From Lanius collurio (Eukaryota > Chordata > Aves > Passeriformes > Laniidae), in NCBI GenBank assembly GCA_020086605.1, contig JACBWW010000015.1, positions 21,816,504 through 21,880,503 on the forward strand: 64,000 bases of DNA, in the 5' to 3' direction. The stretch's first letter is position 1. Each line of letters opens with the position of its first letter. Made by a program: the position numbers and the translations under genes. The notes under the pieces are model-generated. The model searched no databases. It was not told the DNA's origin and worked only from the letters and a program-made list of their open reading frames with translations. Positions 14,230 through 26,985 of this stretch are shown here, in pieces.

Positions 14230-14256
14230 AATTATTAATATGCAGTATTAATAATT
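14230..14256. repeat. AT-only hairpin, 11-bp stem, 5-base loop
   Basis: Arms aattattaata and tattaataatt surround the loop tgcag. It lies in a run of ATTA/TAAT motifs, so chance symmetry in AT-rich sequence is a fair alternative to a selected structure. Confidence 0.8.
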
Positions 14257-17200
14257 GTAATATGTGGTTCAATGAGATGGTAACTGCAGCTTCTGGATGC
14301 CCAGTACCTAAAAAAGCAGTGAAAGATCATGACAAAAAATAAAAGCAAACTCTGAACAGGTATCAAACCATTCTGCTGACGTAAATAAATTTTTAGATTT
14401 TTTTTTTTTTTTCAAGTAAATTTATTTTGGTAGATTTTATGCCAGATCAAGTATCATCCTTCTTCCTGCAGCTGGTACAAGGCAGCTATAAATACATCAT
14501 TGTGTGCTCTGCCAGGCTGACAAACACATGAGCAAGTTCTCACATCTGACCTGGTTCAGGGCTTGGCTGGGCTGAAGGCGCAGAGCTAGTGACAAGTATT
14601 GATGAGCACGGCCTCACAAGCAGGACTCTCCAAAACTGCCAGGACTCAGGCACCAATATCTGGGATCAACACAGTGACTTCCACAACATATTTTTTCTTA
14701 TTTAAACATATGTAAATGAATAATGTTTCTAATTCCTGAAATGTTTCTAGTTACTCAAAATAAAAAAAAAAAATCTTATCACACACAATCAAAATCTTTT
14801 GGCAAATTTTGAAGTCTCAGATCTGTTGGGAAGCTTTCAATTCACTTCAGTGGGGTATAGATTAGGCCTTTTATCTCCTACCTGCAGCTGATTCAGCTCT
14901 AGCTTAGACTTGACAAAATCCTGCCAACTTTACCATGTCACTTCATAATAAACTGGGTTTTTTTTAACTGAAACACTCAGCTTTTGATGACTGCTTGCAA
15001 TTACATTTTCATTTCCCTTTGTTGACTATGTACAAAAGTGCTGTAAATCTCTATCATTTGAAATGAGGTCTTCAAGGGTAATTTTGGCAGCCAAAGAGGA
15101 GCAGGCATCATGTTTGAAGTATTATTGTAAGATCTTTTTTTTCAAATCTGTTGGATTCAGATCAGTCTCAAACAAATTCATTGCTCACCTATCTCAGATG
15201 ACATTTTAATTGTAGCTTTTAACTACACGTAGGCTAATGGAGGAAAACTGGGTATAAAGTTCTTTGACTGTACATTCAGATGGAGGGCCTTTACTGTGAA
15301 TTTGGTTTGCACTGCTGAACTTTATATTAATTTGCTACCTATAATTAAATGTAACTAGGGAAAAAAGCACCTCTAAATTAAACTTTCTGGATATCTGAGG
15401 ATTTTTTAAACTCTATCTGCTGAATATAAGTGTTTAAAACCAAAATGTAATTTCATAGTTCATGGTGTTATACAAAAATTTTCATAAATCTCCATATTTG
15501 CCCTCTCTTTTTCTTTCAAAAATTCCCACTGTGCATGTGCATTTTTATATTTATATGCCCAGAGCTAGATAATGTCAGAGGTCTACCTGGTGTTTTTATT
15601 TACTTATTTTGCTTTCAGGCATCAAAAATTTTCTTTTTTTCAAGCCAATACTGTTACCCTCATAAAAGGGGTTCTCTAGGTGGTCTTTATATGAAAAGTC
15701 TCACTGACAATATTTACATCTGTGAAAATGTTTTAAAAGCACAGAAGGATGCAAAAAAGGCATGCAAAAAAGGAAAGTAGAATTCCCACAATTCACATCT
15801 ATATGAAACAAAAAAAGGAATGTCTTTTTACTGCTCTGAGACTCTTTCCACATTGCTAAGGTCCTTTATTTCCTTTTGTAGCACAAGCGTTCAGCGCAGC
15901 TCACATGTGTATAAATGCCAGAGATGTATGTGGAATAACAGTATTGGAAGGTTTCATGTGTTTGTTGGTGTTTTAGATATGTATACTTTAAAATAAAAAA
16001 ATAACATTGCTGCAGAAACCTTGAGACTGAAATCGGTTTCTTTCAACTTTGAGAAAACAAGTGACACTTTCTGCTGCTGCAGCTTTGCAATATTAATTGC
16101 TTAGCTTTTTTCTTCTGGTGAATGATATTTATAACAAACGTAACTGGCTAAATACAGCTGAAAGCCATTAAAGTAAAAAAAGTAGGAATCACCCATTACA
16201 TCTGCTTTTCATAACAAAGGGATACAAAGACCATATTGAACATTCATTCCCATTCTCTAAACCGATATTCCCGAAAGAAAAGCCCAACATCCATCCTCAA
16301 AAATTGCAACATGTCTTAGAGGCATAAAAAAAGAAAATCGACATTAAATAGGAAATCACACACTGCAAATAATGTACAGAAAATTAAATCTGTAAATAAA
16401 ATATCTACTAAAAATAGAGAAGGCAAACATAGAAGCACTCAACTTTGGTAACTATTTAAAATCAAATATCAGTTTGAAGATGAAGGCATTTGAGGATTTT
16501 AATGTCTGGGTATTAAAAAAAATGTTTGTTAGATAGAAATGTCAAAACAGTGCATCTACATTAAAAACTTTGCAGAAGAGCAGTGTGTGATACATATTGC
16601 TGCAAAAACTGAAAGGCAGAACTCTTTAATGACTAAAACTACAAAAGCACATTTCTAGCACACAATTATGTAAACTAACAGAAAAAACATACAGTAACAT
16701 ATTAGGGGAGAATGCAATCCTTGGTACTCAACCACCCACTGCCATCAGCCAGTGCCTTTTCTGCTGGCCTTGGTTGGCTGTAAATAAGGACACACCCCAT
16801 GTAACCCCTTGCAGCACAGAGTTTCCCAGCTTTGGAGGCAAATCTTGAAACCTGCACTCAACAATTGAAAACACACATTTTCTGATGGGAAATGTAAATA
16901 TGAAGGCATACCTATTAGAGTAGAAAGCAGTGAGAGCAATGCCTTGTCCACTGGCTACAGAGAAAGGCTTGGAATTATAGTTTTAGACTGTGCTGGAAAC
17001 TGGATGACCAGTATTGAAACACTGCAGAAGATATGCCAAGTGAATTCATGCAGAAATCTGACATAAATGCTCATAACAATTCCTTTCCTCAAGCCACTAA
17101 CATCTCTTTTCACCAGGGAAATATTTCTTCACTCAAGTTAAAAATCTAATTTTTCACTGAAGCTATGAGTCTGGTATATTTAACAAAACCAAAAATTATG

Positions 17201-18024
17201 TGCTGTTAAAAAAATTATCTAGAATTCAATGAAAAATTCTGACTGCATTTTAAGATATTCCATAAGGTCTAAAAGCTCCTTAAATCTCTGTGACTTCTCC
17301 AGATTGAAGGACTAAAATAAATATTCTAGCTTCTTATTCATTACCAAAATACTCACATCTAATTAATACTTGAAATTTTATGGAAATTGACAGAAAGGTC
17401 TGGCATCTAAAAGAACCATTTACTACATTTTTTTTGTAATTCACATCACTTTGAGTTCCCAACCATACCATCCTACTTTGCACAGGGCTTGAAATTTTAA
17501 AAGCTTAGAAGAAGTTACAGTGCTAAGTCCTTTTACCTTTACTGAAAAATCGGTGCTTAAATTTTGAACACTTATTGAAAATCCAAAAATAAAGACTTGT
17601 ACATTAACTCCAGCAGCATCATGCTTCAGATGCAGCCAAACAACTTCTTGCAGAAGCAAGACAATCTGAACCCAGAACACAATACATTGCCTGATGAAGG
17701 ATCAGTTTTGTGATCCTAACAATTTAGGACAGGAAATGTAAAAAGTCTGGTTTGCCACCTATCTGTATTTAAAAATCTTACAAAAAGTCTAGAAAAAGCT
17801 TTAAATCTGTACTACATAAAATAAATGTCTCCTTTTCCCCCCTTAAAGTTGATACTTGTGTCAAAATCAGAACACAAAGTACTGCTTAGAAAGAGGCAAA
17901 TACAGATTTATTTTAACAACACCTTAAAGAAGCAAATCAGGCTACAACTCACCTTTGATAGCACATGCAGTCATTCTAAAGTTGTTTGTTTAATCTTTCT
18001 AGTAAAAGAGGCCAAAAGACTAAC

Positions 18025-18055
18025 TTAGTGAGCTTAGTGAGTGTGAGCTTAGTGC
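18025..18055 (+). repeat. Short tandem repeat of a GAGCTTAGTG-like unit
   Basis: Three imperfect copies of a roughly 10-base unit (cttagtgag, cttagtgagtgtgag, cttagtg) follow each other directly. It is small and diverged, and lies just upstream of the hairpin at 18,066. Confidence 0.6.
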
Positions 18056-18065
18056 AATACAGCTT

Positions 18066-18101
18066 ATTGCTCTCAGGAAGTCCAGTGCTTCTGAGAGCAG
18101 T
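18066..18101. repeat. Imperfect hairpin, about 14 bp, one bulge
   Basis: The arm attgctctcaggaag (18,066-18,080) pairs with cttctgagagcagt (18,088-18,101) around the loop tccagtg, with one bulged G and one G-T wobble. The stem is too short for a typical microRNA precursor, and no longer flanking pairing is evident by eye. Confidence 0.75.
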
Positions 18102-18240
18102 TTGCCACCCCTAAATTGTATTCACACTATTTTAAAAAAATTCTAACATCATATCATGCATTGTGTAAGGCCCAAAGACTGCTGTGGGGCACTTCTCTCA
18201 TCATCAAATATTTTTTTTTCCTCCTGGGTTGCACCAAGAA

Positions 18241-18319
18241 ATAAAACAAAACAAAAAAAACAAAAAAAAAAACAAACAAAAAAAAAAAACCAAAAAAAAA
18301 AAACCAAACAAAAAAACCC
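18241..18319 (+). repeat. A-rich tract with interspersed C
   Basis: Nearly 80 bases of A runs separated by single or double C. Read on the minus strand it yields meaningless poly-Phe frames. Low complexity; no gene. Confidence 0.95.
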
Positions 18320-20499
18320 CTCAGACACCTGGTGACAGTCATGAGGTAAGTGAGCTTGCTCATTAACTGCTGAGAACTTCACTATTTCTAGCCACTTTTT
18401 TAAGGACTTCCATACAGGCTAACAATACAAACTGGATTTTAACATAATTGTATATGGTGCCCTTTCCCCGTGGCATATTTTTACCCCATGAGCAGTCGCT
18501 TCATTAAGCTACTGAAGGGGTATCCCTGTCTCTTCAGAATGAACAATCCATCGAGTTTTGGGATTAAAAACAATTTTTTTAAATCTCCTTCTCTATTCAG
18601 TCTCAGGATCATTCCCTCCTCTAGCAGCATATGAAACAAGCATGATTTTGTTCTTCATTCCTCAAGGGTGAACAACTGAGGTTTTCCCTGGAATTTAAAC
18701 TAAATTAATGACTAATACCACCATAAACAAAACAACTCTTCCACCCCCCAGTTCTTTGGTACCACTCTTTAAGGACAGTCATAAAGCTGCAAAGAAAGAG
18801 ACTGAACACTCAATGGCTTTTAAACAAATGCTACCACATTTTAAACATGTGCGTGTTTGCCAAAGCTCTAAGCTTCTATTGCTCAAACCACTTGTGGTTT
18901 CTCAGCACTTCTTTTTTGAATGATTGTGTCTTTATAAAATAAACATGTTTGAGACTAAATTACTTGTGTGTCTGTTGGGAATAATTATAAAATTAGCTCG
19001 TTCTAATTTACACTTGCGGGTTTTAAAAACATAACCAAATAGCATAGTGAGTCTCCTGGTGAAACCAAAGCCTGGCATGTCAAACATGGTTTAAATCACA
19101 CACATGGACTTTGATTTTCTCAGTGCAGCAGTCTGATCTCTACAGCAGGCTTAGTCCTTTAGTTTTGACTTCTAATTCTCCAAATAAGTATTCCATTTGT
19201 AGGTCTCCAGAGACATTAATTCAGTGTGCCAACAGGTTGTGCAATACATAACAAAAGTAATTCAATTCCAGGCACTGAGCTGTGATTTTCAAAAAGTACT
19301 ATCTCCACGCGTGGTTTCAGTAATTTGCAGTATGTTGTTCATTCATAACACATAAAAGAACTTTGGGTGCTGAATATCTCAGTGTCCCAAATACGATGGA
19401 CAGATGTGCTACAGTTCCAACCACATTACCTAGGAATGTATTTAAGGTCCAATTAACACTATTCAGGAGAGCAATACGTGATATATTTCAGCTGTGTCCC
19501 TCGGTTCCACTGATTTCAGTGACCTAAATTATGTTTTTCCAGGAAGAGAAATTATCACATTATCACAATGCTTCTATTGTACTATCCTGGCACAAGACAT
19601 TACACTTATGTGCATTAGGTAGTCACAAGAGCAGATAATTTCCAGGGAACTGCAACAACCAATTTAATTCCAAAGTGTTTTCTGCTACTCTAGTAGACAA
19701 CACTGGTTGATGCAGTCATTATTTTCATACTAATATGCCAGGATTCCCTTGAAATAGTCTCAGTTAGCAACTGGCAACATAAAATTTTATTCAACTTCCC
19801 CCACTTTTACTCTGGACTTGCCACACAGCACCTTTTCAACAGTGGATTTACAGCTCCATGAATCTACAAGGTGTATATTTGTGATGAAAAGTATTCATTT
19901 CATTTAATGACATAGGTTTGTTTTCACTATCAGTGGCTAGAACAACTTCTGTTAGGCATCCCACAGTCTGCCTGTTTATCCAGGGCCAGGGGAGAAGCAA
20001 ATTGTACTTTCTGTACCAAGATAAGGTGGGTTTCGTTTCTGTGTTTGCATCCTGCTTTTCATTCCTCAAGGCTGCAAAGGTTACATTATCCTGCCCTTGC
20101 TACCACAACCTGTTTTAACTTATTTTCATCTTTTCATAAATACCTGAACAAGTCTTTTTTTAATCACATCATAACTAATACTTTAACCAGCAAGTTTTCC
20201 ATGAATAGTCTGTGGTGTCAGACGTGTTCCACATTTCTTAAACACTGTAAATTCACCTTCCTCTATATTGGAGACTTTTTAACAGTTTTTTCTACCTCTT
20301 CTCCCTCTGCAATATAAACATATATCTCAACAGAATTTCCCTCTCAGTCTGACCCAAACTTCAGTCCTGCAAGGTATAGTAGTAAATCATATCATCAACC
20401 CCTTCAACTCCCTTTTCCTCCCCTACTAAAAAAAAAAGCTTCCTGCACTTCCTGACTTCCACAATACTTGCTACCTCCCCAGTTTGAGAATACCTGTAC

Positions 20500-20605
20500 T
20501 TGTCCTTATACACACATGTATTAACACATGTACATGTGTGTGCATATATACATACATGCCTATATATGAACACATGTATATCAATTTAGTGAATATTTTT
20601 ATATA
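20500..20605. repeat. Alternating purine-pyrimidine patch (CA/TG and TA)
   Basis: Acacatgt, tacatgtgtgtgcatatata and similar words follow each other for about 100 bases. They include a perfect 16-bp palindrome, acacatgtacatgtgt, at 20,524-20,539. It is a degenerate microsatellite with Z-DNA-type alternation, and the short frames through it are by-products. Confidence 0.8.
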
Positions 20606-22500
20606 TGTCTATTGTACATATCCATATTTGTGTATATTCTCTATGTAGAGCAGACACACCACACGCATTTAGGTGGCTGTGCAGGGTGCAAAGCACTACA
20701 GCCTACATGGCCCCTTTTCAACACCCTCCACAGCACATTTTTCCCAGTGAGTTGTCAGGGGTCGATTCTTTCCCTAACCCAATAAAAAAGTCAATAGCAA
20801 ACATTGTATTTAACAGCCTGAACTACACATGGGGTATTTTACCAGCGTGGCTTTTCAAGTGCACTCGAGTTTACCTTCTGGCTATTCTGAAGAATGAGTA
20901 ACTCGTTCCACTCCATTCAGCACTCTTCCCCCAACCTCCCTCTTCTGTACTGATCACCTCTTAGATACAAAAGAAAATGAGCCACTATGTGAGAAAGAGC
21001 TACATTCCCGAGTTTAAATGTTTTAGAGCAGTCTAAAATCTAGAACAGACTATTTTGTTAAAATATAAAACAGGAACAGTAACAAAATGTCGCCTTGCAA
21101 AATTTTCTACACAAATCAGCCTTGCCCTGCTGATATTTGTTCAAAATTATAACATGCATCTATAAACTCAGTCATGAGAACAGTTAGTGAAAGACAGTTC
21201 CCAGACACAAAACATCACACACTACACTGTCTCTGACTTCACTTCCAGCTTTATACACTACTGAAAACATAAATACTACTCAATTCTCCTTCAATGGAAG
21301 AATAACAATAAATCTTTCCAACTGTAGTTACTGGCTGTTTCAGAGGCCTTGCTTTGTTTGTGGATAATTAGATTACAATCAATTAGTGGAAATATCCAAA
21401 ATAAACAAGTCAAGACAACATCCAACTTCCTGGAAAGTTAACCTTCTCCAGAAAACCAAACATTTCAGTATTATTAAAGTTCTGTTCTTATTTTAGGAAA
21501 AGAGTAACCTTATTTTCCTTGCTTCGTTTACAATATAATGCTTATTCCTGCATTTTGTTTCCAAAAATATCACAAAGCAGGTCAAGCTCCTTTGAGGCAA
21601 ATATTATTTCTGGGGACAGCATTTGCTTTCTGACACAGCTCTCTGTTCAGGGAGAAGACTGACCAGAACACACACATGCTCGATGATAAACCAAACAAGT
21701 ATGAAGAGTGCTGCTGCCCCAAGAGGTTCTTCATTTAAGGGTCAAGGAAGAAAGAATTAAGAAACACATAGGGTGGACTGTTGGCTTGAACTTGAGCTAT
21801 GTTGTGGTGAAAAAATTACACTGCTCATGATAACAGGGGGAGAAGATGTAGGAAAAGTTGAAGGGAAGCTTCTGGCCTTCCACTCCCAAGGACCTGAGTT
21901 TTCTCAGCCTGAGCTGGCAGCCCATTGGCATGTTTTTCAGCATGTTTTTGAAGCATTCATCCTACACTCATACCCAATTTACAGACTTAAACTTTCTGTG
22001 TATAATACAGATGCACATCATGTCAAAAATAAAGCAAAATTATTACTTAAGGGCATTGTTTTTGGAGCAGACTGCAAGTAGGAGCAGGGAAGAACAGCTA
22101 ACATTATTTTTCTTCATGCAGCCTGCAGCCACTGCAGAAGTATTTAAGCTGAAGCAGTTATTATGATATGGGGAAGCATCACAGCTTAACAGCTACAATT
22201 AACTTTCAGTGGCACTGTTAGCTGAGCCTGCCTGTATAGCTCAAGTTCCTCCCATAGTTACACACTATCAACAATTCACACAGCTGCCAATTATGTTTGG
22301 GAATTTCTGTCATTAAATGCAATCCTTAAATCCTGCTGGATACTGGTAAATTTAAGTGTGAACTCGGAGCTCTTCCACTCCCACAAAGTAACACAAAGCA
22401 GACAAAGTGCTGCTGCTTTGTTTGTGCAGCCATGGGAAGAACACACCACAGAGACTCCAGATGTACTGATGTTTTCTAAATAAAGAAAGAAAAGCAGCAA

Positions 22501-22512
22501 GTATATATATAT
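22501..22512 (+). repeat. Short (TA)n run
   Basis: About six TA units. Too short to be of note except as a possible length variant. Confidence 0.7.
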
Positions 22513-25473
22513 CACTGAGCAAGCCTTAATGGATGTACAAGAAATGTGGAGCAAACCCTAAGAAGGAATAACTTCTGCTCAAAGTTCAGAAAATACAAGA
22601 GTACACTGTTTCACCAGAGAACTGTGCTTTTTACAGGCAACCCATTCTCACAAGGATGGGAAGAAAAGTATTTGACTGTAACCAGCAAGTTAACACTGTA
22701 GGTACTCTTAAATATTTAAGTTTCTTTTATTTTTAAAATTTATTTACTACTTTACATGAGTTCTCCAGTGCAGGAAAGAAGGGTGGGTAAAAAAAAAAGG
22801 AAAAAAAATTATATTCAGTTAGATCCTAACACAGTAAATTCTCATTTCCTTCAACATGGGTTTTGCCAGAATGAGATTAAGCTCAGGCCATATTAATTTA
22901 TCAGTAAATTATTATTAATACATTTTGATGTATGTTAGCATAGTAATTTTTCACCCTGCATCTTCAGCAACATAACACATTTCTTCACTAGGAGTGCACG
23001 AGTCCTTCACTAAATGTATCACTTCAGCAGGACAATTTCTTTCTCCTTTCATGATTGATTGAGAATTCTTCCAACAACAGTTTAACCTTTGAGATTATAC
23101 ATGCTAAGTATGTTAAAAATCCAAAAATGTGATTGAAATAATGGGCAATGGCTTCACAAGTTGCAAGGGGGAGGCAGGACAGGAGCACCAGGGTACATTA
23201 GAAGGATTTTACAGAAATCAAAGGCATTTTTTTTTTTTTTATCAGTGGATAAGAGATTAAAGCTAAAGCCTGAATTCTGAAACCAAAAATTTTGAAAGAA
23301 CATTTTTATACCAAAAATATTTTGGCTGTGTTTTGCTAAGCAAGAAGGCAATATAAGTCTATATATCCATACAATCATAAGGATATGAAGGTGATTAAAG
23401 CTTTCTCATCCCCTACAGTAGTAGACTACATATAGTACAGTAAGCACTTGTAAATTCATAAAAACTGCATCCATACACAGTGGCATGATAGCGCTGCCTT
23501 GAACTACTGATCAAGAAAATTGTGTAATGCTTACAGAGAAAACCTAGAAATCAGCTACATCAGCACAAACACACAAAACTGATTTTTGGTCAATCTTCTG
23601 ATTTCTCTTCAGCTTTGTCAGAGTTGTCTTTTCCTCTTTTCCAAACTGTTCAGCTTTCAATTGATAGTCTGAACATCGACATACAACTGGAGCCTTCATC
23701 ATACCATCCTGCCAAATGCAATGCTAAACAAGTCAAAAGTAGATCTGCAGATGCAGTCACAGAATAGGCAAGGACTGGCTTGGTTAATACACATTACCAC
23801 CTTCTAAAAGAGACTGCAGCCTCTGTCACAGAACAAATTAGAAATGACTGTGTATTAATTCCAGCCCCTCTGAACAGAAATTGAACCACACTTATGCTCC
23901 CTATCTGCATTGCATGAAGGGCACATGGATGGTCAATCTGCTGCAGGTGTGGTCACTGTTAAACCAGACCAACCCCACGATTAGCAGTTGTCACATCTAA
24001 CCTAACCCCACTTTTCAAAATTTGCCAAATGTAAATAAGGAAAGACAGAGTTATGTAGATTTCTGCATCAAAAACTGTAATTTAAGAGTTCAACACTAAG
24101 CTCTGTGCTCTACTTCTAAATGTTTCTTGCAGGCTTTAATTCAACACACAAATCTATAAAAAGTCAGACCTTTTAGCACAACATGAAGGAAGAGTCATTG
24201 AGGACGGCATGTCTCTCAGAAGACTTCCAGAGTTTTGTCCCCTTCTCTGTCTCCTATTTCTGAAAAGCATGGTTAGGATAGGTATTTGCTGCTTAATTTT
24301 GAAGGTGTTACCTCGATTAACATAGACTTCAAGGTCCTTCTCTCTTCACATCAACCTCTGCACTCTCATGTGACAATACAGAGCAGTGAAGGTAGCACCA
24401 GGCAAGCCTATACATTTCTTTGAAAAGCAGCATGGAGAAAACTCTGCTGGTTTTAAGAGCCCTTGCTTAGGGCTTGTGGAAGCATGATGGAATGAACTTA
24501 GGCAGGCCAGTTCAATGGCACATGGAAAATATCACAAGTACCAGCAGCAGAACAAATTGCTATCCACTTTGTCATGCTGATCTACAGGTACCTGCTTATC
24601 TTCAGAGCCTTTACTGATACCTGCGGTAGAGTTACACATTCCATTCCCAATACAAGTTACATTATCACATATTGCAGTTACTATAAAGCACAGAAGTTGA
24701 GAAAAATAGCCCAAAATAAACAAATCCTCCATCGACAAACTTTCTATGAGCTCATAATAATGAACAGTGTCTTATCCTTATCAACAGATGCTGTCTTACC
24801 TTTATCAAGAAAGGTTGAAATGTCCCTTTCTCCTATTCAGCTCTCAGGAACAAAAGAAATGAACTCCACCCTGCAGGCAAAGAACATTTTTTTACTGATT
24901 AGTGATATTCTGAAAGAAGGTTTAAATCATTACAAAATAATACAGACCTTCCAATTCTTGTATGACACTCAAGCAAAAATATAATGCTATCTGGAAAAAC
25001 ACCCACTGATGGCACACAAGTAGTTATGTACTTACTACCTTATTTCAAGAAGTAACATGCAAACACTCTTATGAACTGCAGCCCACTGACAGCAAAATAT
25101 TCAACAACATATGAGGAAAAATTACACTTCTATGCATAAGGTACACTTCCAAGATAAAATGGCAATATTGCACACCCATGGCACAATCTTTGACCACAGT
25201 TTTCATCTTAACATAGGTCCCAGAAGAATGAGATTACATGGCACACATGACTAAAAATAATTCTCGATCCCCTAATAATTTACATATCTTCTAAAATGAG
25301 GATCATCACTCCTCCTTGTTGTAACAAACGCACAAACTCGAGCTGTTCCAAGGAAGTAGGATGGGAATTTTATGGCAACAGAAGTTACAAGTCTTAGGGT
25401 AAGAGCAACAGTCTCATAAGCAGCAGAGAAATTGAAATTAATTTATTCTTATAGATATATAAATAAATACATA

Positions 25474-25487
25474 GGTATATATATATC
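25474..25487 (+). repeat. Short (TA)n run
   Basis: A run of TA units inside an A+T-rich patch that also holds ATAAATA words. Confidence 0.7.
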
Positions 25488-25842
25488 AGTGATAGCCATA
25501 GAAGCATTAGAAGTCCTCAGCAAGCACAGCTTCAGCCAGCTGCAGAGGACTGAAGACAAGGCTGGAAAACTAATCACAGAGGCTGGAAGCAAAAGAGCAA
25601 AAGAAGATAGAACAATAGCTGCAGAAAGATGATGTTAAAGCCTGCTGGAGAACGAGGGTATTAAAGCTTGTGTTGCAAGGAAAAGAAATTTCATGTGTTG
25701 AACAAAAGGCACAAGAGCAGAGGGGGAAGGAGAAAAGGAGGACCAGAGCCTCATTGTATTTGCTCTTTAATTAACTACTCCATTATTACACTAGAATGTG
25801 AAGCAGAAATTATTCATATAGACAGCTTCCCAAAATCTTTAC

Positions 25843-25910
25843 AATCATAGAATCATTTAGGTTGGTAAAAGACCTTTAAGATCATTGAGTGCAACCATAA
25901 ATGTCACTGC
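25843..25910 (-). mobile_element. CR1 LINE, 3'-end fragment, inverted
   Basis: The plus strand reads aatcatagaatcatttagg, then a ttggtaaaagacctttaagatcat-like segment ending in gtgcaacc. This is the reverse complement of the conserved 3' end of avian CR1, whose octamer tail (ATTCTATG/ATTCATGA type) is at the left end here. So the element lies on the minus strand and is cut off after about 60-70 bases. This is the usual state of CR1, which is heavily 5'-truncated. Similarity fades after about 25,910. No coding part is left. Confidence 0.88.
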
Positions 25911-26345
25911 TTATCTTATCTGAAGTAGTTTTACATATATCAACACCAATTCAAGAGCTACATAATGGTTCAAGCTCATTCTTCTCCCAAACGGTGGCCA
26001 AATACTCATCATCTCCTTCACAGAGCAAGAACACCTAGAAATTTTACAAGGGGATAAATACAACTGACTTGCTGATAATGGGCCGATTCAAGTAGCTGTC
26101 CTTGTTCCTACAGCAGGTTTGTCATTCTGGAATTTTAATAACCTGATGTTTGAAAGGAAAAAATACTGTTGTTTGTTATTAAAGAAAATACCCAGGTAAT
26201 TAAGAGTCATTAATCAGATGTTACATTTTAAATATGCAACTAGCTTGTAATGACATCATTAATTCACAGTGTACATTAACACTTCCCTTTTTCCTGAATA
26301 AAAGAAAATCTCCATGAGTTTTGTTTGTATTCTGCGGAGAGTCAT

Positions 26346-26425
26346 GTATAAAAAAACCTGCTCAAGTGAGTTGCTTTCTTTTGGTTTTGCTTCTAATGAA
26401 CAGAGACCAGCTGCTAATGGTGAGT
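26346..26425 (+). promoter_or_regulatory. Weak candidate: TATA-like box, then ATG beside a splice donor
   Basis: A TATA-like gtataaaaaaa lies at about 26,346-26,356. Some 60-65 bases downstream, after a pyrimidine-rich stretch, the sequence reads aacagagaccagctgctaATG followed at once by gtgagtga, a near-consensus donor starting at 26,420. Two readings are possible. It could be a small first exon ending in a start codon. It could also be a 16-base microexon (26,404-26,419), because the bases before it form a passable acceptor (pyrimidine-rich, ending in aacag). Both are inference from motifs that also arise by chance; no downstream coding exon was found to join it to. Confidence 0.15.
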
Positions 26426-26924
26426 GACCCCAAAAATACCTCTAACTTTGATATCTTGGATCTTGCATCTGTAATATATAACACATACTAGAACTCAAAA
26501 AAATTACTGTCTTTACTCCCTAAGATTGACTGGAGATATTGTGAAAGCTTCCTTTTTCATTGATGAATGTTTTTAAAAGGGCAGAAATATGAGGGATCCT
26601 GTTTTTTCACATGCATTAATTTGTGCACATAAGATCATTTGTTCTGAAATACTCCCTTAAATTGTGTTTATACATCCTAGAGGCTTGTCTGGTGTTTATA
26701 CAGTTACAGGTAGAAAAGGTTTGGTGTAACAATTTCTTTTTAATCCACTCTGTATCAGTAACTCCATCACTAAATTATTTTAAGAGCACCCATTTAACAG
26801 AACAATTTTCACCAGCACCAAAAACTTTCCCAAATTAGTAAACCTCCATGAGCAAACTCTCCTGGCCTGTTCTGAGCATTCACACAGCTCTGGAGTTGCC
26901 ACAGCATTCTCCTCGCATCCACTG

Positions 26925-26985
26925 ACTGACAGCCTTGTCAGTGAACAGCCTTTTCCTCATGTCCAGTCTGAAGTCATTCATATCT
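26925..26985 (-). mobile_element. Possible old CR1 fragment, inverted
   Basis: The segment gtgaacagccttttcctcat followed by gtccagtctgaagtc resembles the inverted CR1 stretch just upstream of the 3' region, where copies read TTTCCTCATGTCCA or similar. The match is short and nothing recognisable flanks it, so it may be chance. Confidence 0.35.

Larger units (their letters stand above)
13300..25840. other. Gene-free unique sequence
   Basis: No exon or transposon is recognisable. The block is A+T-rich, with AT-only patches around 14,190-14,260 and 16,320-16,420, scattered AATAAA hexamers on both strands, and short frames no longer than about 136 codons (near 24,574 on the plus strand). The supportable contents are listed separately: an AT hairpin, an imperfect hairpin, an A-rich tract, an alternating purine-pyrimidine patch and short TA repeats. 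The AATAAA density is what A+T-rich DNA gives by chance, so I do not call a 3' UTR. Confidence 0.7.

Noticed and set aside
15960..16700. Run of AATAAA hexamers suggesting a 3' UTR
   Set aside because: Expected density in A+T-rich DNA, and no coding exon lies upstream on either strand.
18149..18382. Minus-strand frames rich in Phe, like a membrane protein
   Set aside because: They are read from the A-rich simple tract at 18,241-18,319.
20361..20573. 70-codon minus-strand frame with a Cys/Tyr/Val pattern
   Set aside because: It is a translation of the degenerate CA/TA microsatellite.
24574..24984. 136-codon open frame on the plus strand
   Set aside because: No domain, no splice or promoter support, and within the chance range for the window.
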